Assembly (NCBI GenBank): GCA_023055355.1
Contig: JALJCS010000001.1
Span: 100,673,381 to 100,737,380 of the forward strand
Direction: 5' to 3'
DNA length: 64,000 nt
Source: Agelaius tricolor
Lineage: Eukaryota; Chordata; Aves; Passeriformes; Icteridae
Position 1 is the stretch's first letter; the number at the start of each line of letters is the position of its first letter. The notes below the pieces were generated by a model that did not search any database, was not told the origin of the DNA, and saw nothing but the letters and a program-made list of their open reading frames with translations. The position numbers were made by a program, and so were the translations under genes. Below are positions 60,032 through 64,000 of the stretch, piece after piece.

Positions 60032-63000
60032 CATGCTTAATGACAGAGATATTCGCTTCCAATTTTTCTCCGTAATTAGTACAGAGACAGATCTATTTGC
60101 TTCCATTGCACAAAATATATGTGTTAAACTGAAATTAAGTATTTGGTTTTATGTTTCTAAGATACTGTGCATAAATTCAGTTTACAATAGAAAAGAAGGG
60201 AAAGGTTACTTAATTTTTCACATGAACATTGATTTAAATTCCATTGAAGTATACTCTTAAATTATGTCTAAACGTGTGGCCCTGGAAATTTACATCCTTT
60301 ATTCATTATTCTGTATCCTGGGTTTTAAAATCTATTCTTCCAGAAAGAGTTTCTAAAAGAAAATGAGGCTTTATGTTTAATTTCATTCTATATATATGTT
60401 GCCATTTTGTTACTAACTACATGCATTTACTCTTTCACCACCGAATTTCGAGTGCTTTTTATTCACTTCTGTTACAGCTCAGGACTCTGATCTTGCTTTG
60501 AATTCTGTACTTCAGGATTTTCCATTCCTTTGTTTTTATGTGTGACACTCATATCCACTCTGGGAAATTATTCATGCTTGTTTTTATTCCTTTTATTTCT
60601 CATAAACCTGTTTTGAGTTTATTCTGCTGCTAGCCACCATTATTCCTTTGACTTCAGTAAAGTTTAAATTTCCCTCAGAGGAGCTTTGCTGAACCTCAGA
60701 AGTTTGTCACAAGATGAGCCATACTAGTTCCCAAAGCAGGAGAGAAAGCATATTAACCCTCTCAATAATCTGTTTTGTGACTGCAAGTGGGCAAAGGACA
60801 GTTCCTTCCAAAGCCTTGAGAGTCTCTACAGAGACCAGGCTCCTCTTAGAAGTGAGCTGGATTTTTGTAGCCATCACTGCAGGAGGAGGAATGGTCACTT
60901 TCCAGTAGCACAGACCAACATTTGGTAGAGACCAGGCACTCGGAAGGAAGCACTATAATAATAACAATGGTAATAAAGGTCCTATTAAAGTGAAAAATAC
61001 TTTGGCACAGTGCTTTCTCAGTAACTGATTAAAGAGAAGACAGAGAGGAAAACACACACCTGTACAAGGTGAAAATGGTTGAAAGAGATTTGAGACCTGT
61101 AACATTCATAGAGGAAGTTTTTGACACGAGTAAGTCTGAGCACCTCTGGTAATAACGAAGGCAGAGTACACCAGAAAGCAGACATGGGATCATTATCAGG
61201 AGAAAAGTTTGAAAAGCTTTGGAGAATGGAAGAGACAAAGCTCCTGTTTCCTGTCCAAGTGCACTTGATAACAAAATATCTTTTAACATAAAGAATTATT
61301 TTCTTGATGCCACTAATTGGGAGCAGTGTTCAGTTCTTGGAAAGTAGAGAAAAATTTTAAAAACCATGGGAAGAGAAAGAGACATCCCTAATCCACCTGC
61401 TGGCAGTTTGGCTTTAGCATCTCTTATAATTAGTCTCAACTCATGTGAAAGGGAAAGCTCACACCCCTGCCTTTGATTATATTTTTCGTGGTATAAGGAA
61501 GAAGTTTAGTACAATCACACATTACATCACAAAAATTCATTTTCCTAATGTTCTAAGGTGAAATCAGGTATTTATTTTCTGTAAGAAAATTTGTTCTGTC
61601 CCTTACGGTATATATTTGAGTAGAACTGTATGAAGCATTTATGCATTCATGAAATCTCTCAAAATAGCACACAATTAACACACCACAGTTCTAGTGATTT
61701 TGGGGAGGCATTGAGGAAGAATTTAATTTTTGTTCTATATAATACCTCCCAGTGTACAGATACCCCAAAGTCACTTAAATATGATTCCTATCCCTGTCCA
61801 GTATATTTTCTGGTAGGTAAGAACAACCTCACAGAAGTGCTAATGAAATGTTTTCCCCATTCTCTGAAATGAAAGGAAAATAAAATTCTTCGGTGTTTCT
61901 ATAATAGCAAGGGTAACCTTAGTATGGTTTGGACATGAATTATCCTGAAGATACGTACAGAGTGAAAAAAATCAGAGAAGGTAAAAATCAGAGCAACAGC
62001 AGTTTTAACAGTCGTTTACATAAAACTATTAAAAGAAGAAAGAACATTGATATACAGTGGATGTCTTTTTTCAAGTGGCAAACTAAGCCAATGAAATATC
62101 TGTTTTGGTAGTCTCAACTGTACTGGCAATACAAACACAGAGCCAACAGGAATATGGAAAATCTACTATGTAATAATACAAAGATAACAGTTTGGTGGAG
62201 AAGAGTAAAAGGAAATAGACACCTCTAAAACACAGGTAACTGGCTTCCTGAATATATCAGCATATGTACATTGCCATCATACAAAAATTAAAGATAATTT
62301 CAGATTGCAAACTTCAAAATATAGGCACAGTGACAAATTATATTTCATTGAAAACTATTTACAGTGTGCATATTTGGACACTTTCCTATTTCTATTTCTT
62401 GTATACAAGCCTTTGTTTTCTATACACTCTCTCAGTTTTAATCACTCCTTTATAATGACTCTTTACTCTTTCTTTCTTTTGGTTTTTAATCAGTTCTAGC
62501 CACTGCTTATGATTTTATTCCCAATGCTTTTAAATCTCCTGTTGAAGCTCTTTCCTTGTGCTTTTTCAGAAATGCTTTTCATTTTTGTTGAAAGTCCATA
62601 CTCAATCTGGGGATTGGTTTGGATGTTTTAATGTGATAGTAATTTCTTATTCTCTTTACATCCCGCACTTCTTTAAATCTTTCACTTTGTGATCCTTAGT
62701 TCTTGTGCTTATCATGCTGGTCTTAAAGTCCTACACTTGCTGTACCTTTGTTTAGCAAGAATTTATCTTATCTTTCCCTTGGCATTTATTCCTTCAGCCT
62801 GAGCAATTCAAAACAGATTCCCTACTGCTATCTTAATCTGAGAGGGAGCACTCCAGGGCTCACTCTCCACTAATAAGTGCCTCTAACTGGCATTTCTCTT
62901 TAAGCTTTTAATATTTTATTTAAATTCTACAGAAATTTAAAACTTGGGAGATTTGCCAGTAAATTAAAATGTTTCAGTTTTTTTATAATTTAAAGACACT

Positions 63001-63904
63001 ATCCTGCATTCCTTCTCTAGAACATTTTGTGAATCAAGCCTAATGCTATTTACATGTTTATATTATCATTTATATGCAAGTTTAAAACATTATTCTTTTC
63101 TAAATATCCTTAAAATACCTGAAAAAATAATTTACTGTAATTTTACAGCATCACTAAAGAGAACAATACACAGTACACAGATAAATACTATACTCAGTAC
63201 CTAGAAAATTTAGTGTCTGCTGTACACCATAGAATACCACCATACCATTGATCCTGCATGGATCCAAAATAGATGGATTTCAGCCCTAACTGTTGTTGTT
63301 TGTGGTTTATAGTGAAAGTCATAATATTTAAAGGGGAAATTCTTACTTGGAGCTGCAGGTTCAGATATGTGTTTTGGATAATTTTCTCCACTGTTGATCT
63401 GGCAGTTGAAAACTCTGGCAATGTTGATAAACACTTCTTTAAGACATTTAAATTTAATTGATTCATCTTCTAACTGACTCTTTTACACTACATTAAGTTT
63501 CTTAAGTCTTTTTCATGAAAACATGTTGGTTGTCACTTATTTAAAAGTACTTGAAAACTGGACCTTTTTTCCTCCTCTGTATGGCTATGCAGAATCTTTA
63601 AGATCCATGTGACAGTAGATATCCATCTAAAGTTTGCAGCAAGTAGGCCAACTATGTGGCAAAGGCAAGAATTAATTTGTGATTCCTTTGCAGGAGTGGT
63701 GTATTCCTGCTTCATTTGTAGCTGAGGAAACTGAAGTCTCCAGAGGAAAGCAGGATTAAGAGACAATTCAGAAACAGCACTCTAGAAGAAAACTCCAACT
63801 TCTGCATCATTCATTGATACATCAGCAAAACTCATTAAAAGCCACACACAAAAGAGTGAGTTGAGAATCACTGAAAACAAATTAGCAATGAAAAATTTCT
63901 TATG

Positions 63905-63924
63905 TTTTTTTTTTTTTTTTTTTT
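63905..63924. repeat. T20 homopolymer
   Basis: Twenty consecutive T. No LINE or retrocopy body was recognised on either side that would make it a poly(A) tail on the minus strand. Confidence 0.9.
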
Positions 63925-64000
63925 AGAGCTGAAACAGTACTAAATGTGCCATGACCAGAAGCAAAAGTATTCAGGCTTGAATTACTGCAGGAATTTAGGA

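Larger units (their letters stand above)
54047..64000. other. Long AT-rich unique stretch, no supported gene
   Basis: About 10 kb with no recognised gene, LINE or LTR. It holds homopolymers (T16 at 54872-54887, A16 at 57743-57758, T20 at 63905-63924), one 12-bp tandem duplication, and a GC-richer patch at 58580-58990 listed separately. Other frames of 60-90 codons lack recognisable motifs. Confidence 0.5.

Noticed and set aside
63905..63924. T20 as the tail of a minus-strand retrocopy or LINE
   Set aside because: The sequence to its right, up to the window edge, does not resemble a gene or CR1, and CR1 does not end in poly(A).

Overview
This 64 kb window reads as AT-rich, gene-poor nuclear DNA from a bird, most likely a passerine. 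The main evidence is the set of old interspersed repeats. At least six fragments are recognisable as CR1, the dominant LINE of birds and other reptiles, and several blocks are recognisable as solo or broken avian endogenous-retrovirus LTRs. All family calls are from memory, not a database search.

I find no protein-coding gene, tRNA, rRNA or CRISPR array that the sequence supports. The open reading frames are short, on both strands, often Phe/Ile/Lys-rich as chance frames in AT-rich DNA are, or they lie across LTRs, CR1 and a microsatellite. The window could be a gene desert or the inside of a very large intron; the sequence does not decide between these.

Layout: 1-3.8 kb is unique AT-rich DNA with a GC-richer island (681-1010) and a TA/CA microsatellite (2.7 kb). 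A partial LTR lies at 3.8-4.05 kb and a solo LTR of a second family at 5.23-5.77 kb. About 5.8-13.3 kb is unannotated. Two CR1 pieces in opposite orientation sit at 13.3-14.06 kb. From 14.1 to 30.7 kb I see only unique DNA, an (AT)22 tract and a perfect 18-bp-arm hairpin. An LTR 3' end is at 30.7-30.96 kb, a perfect (AAGAG)14 tract at 33.6 kb, and the best preserved LTR (about 1.06 kb) at 37.4-38.46 kb. CR1 fragments follow at 39.15-39.65, 41.96-42.12 and 45.1-45.6 kb. A probable further LTR is at 51.5-51.86 kb, an LTR 5' part abutting CR1 at 52.3-52.8 kb, and a cluster of nested palindromes at 53.95-54.05 kb. From 54.05 kb to the end nothing beyond homopolymers and small duplications can be assigned.

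The recognised LTR pieces are all on the + strand, and four appear to belong to one family. No gag, pol or env remnant was seen, so they are solo or truncated LTRs. I did not find a novel system here. The most notable items are the hairpin and palindrome structures, the pentanucleotide tract, the repeat junctions, and a few weak exon-like signals.
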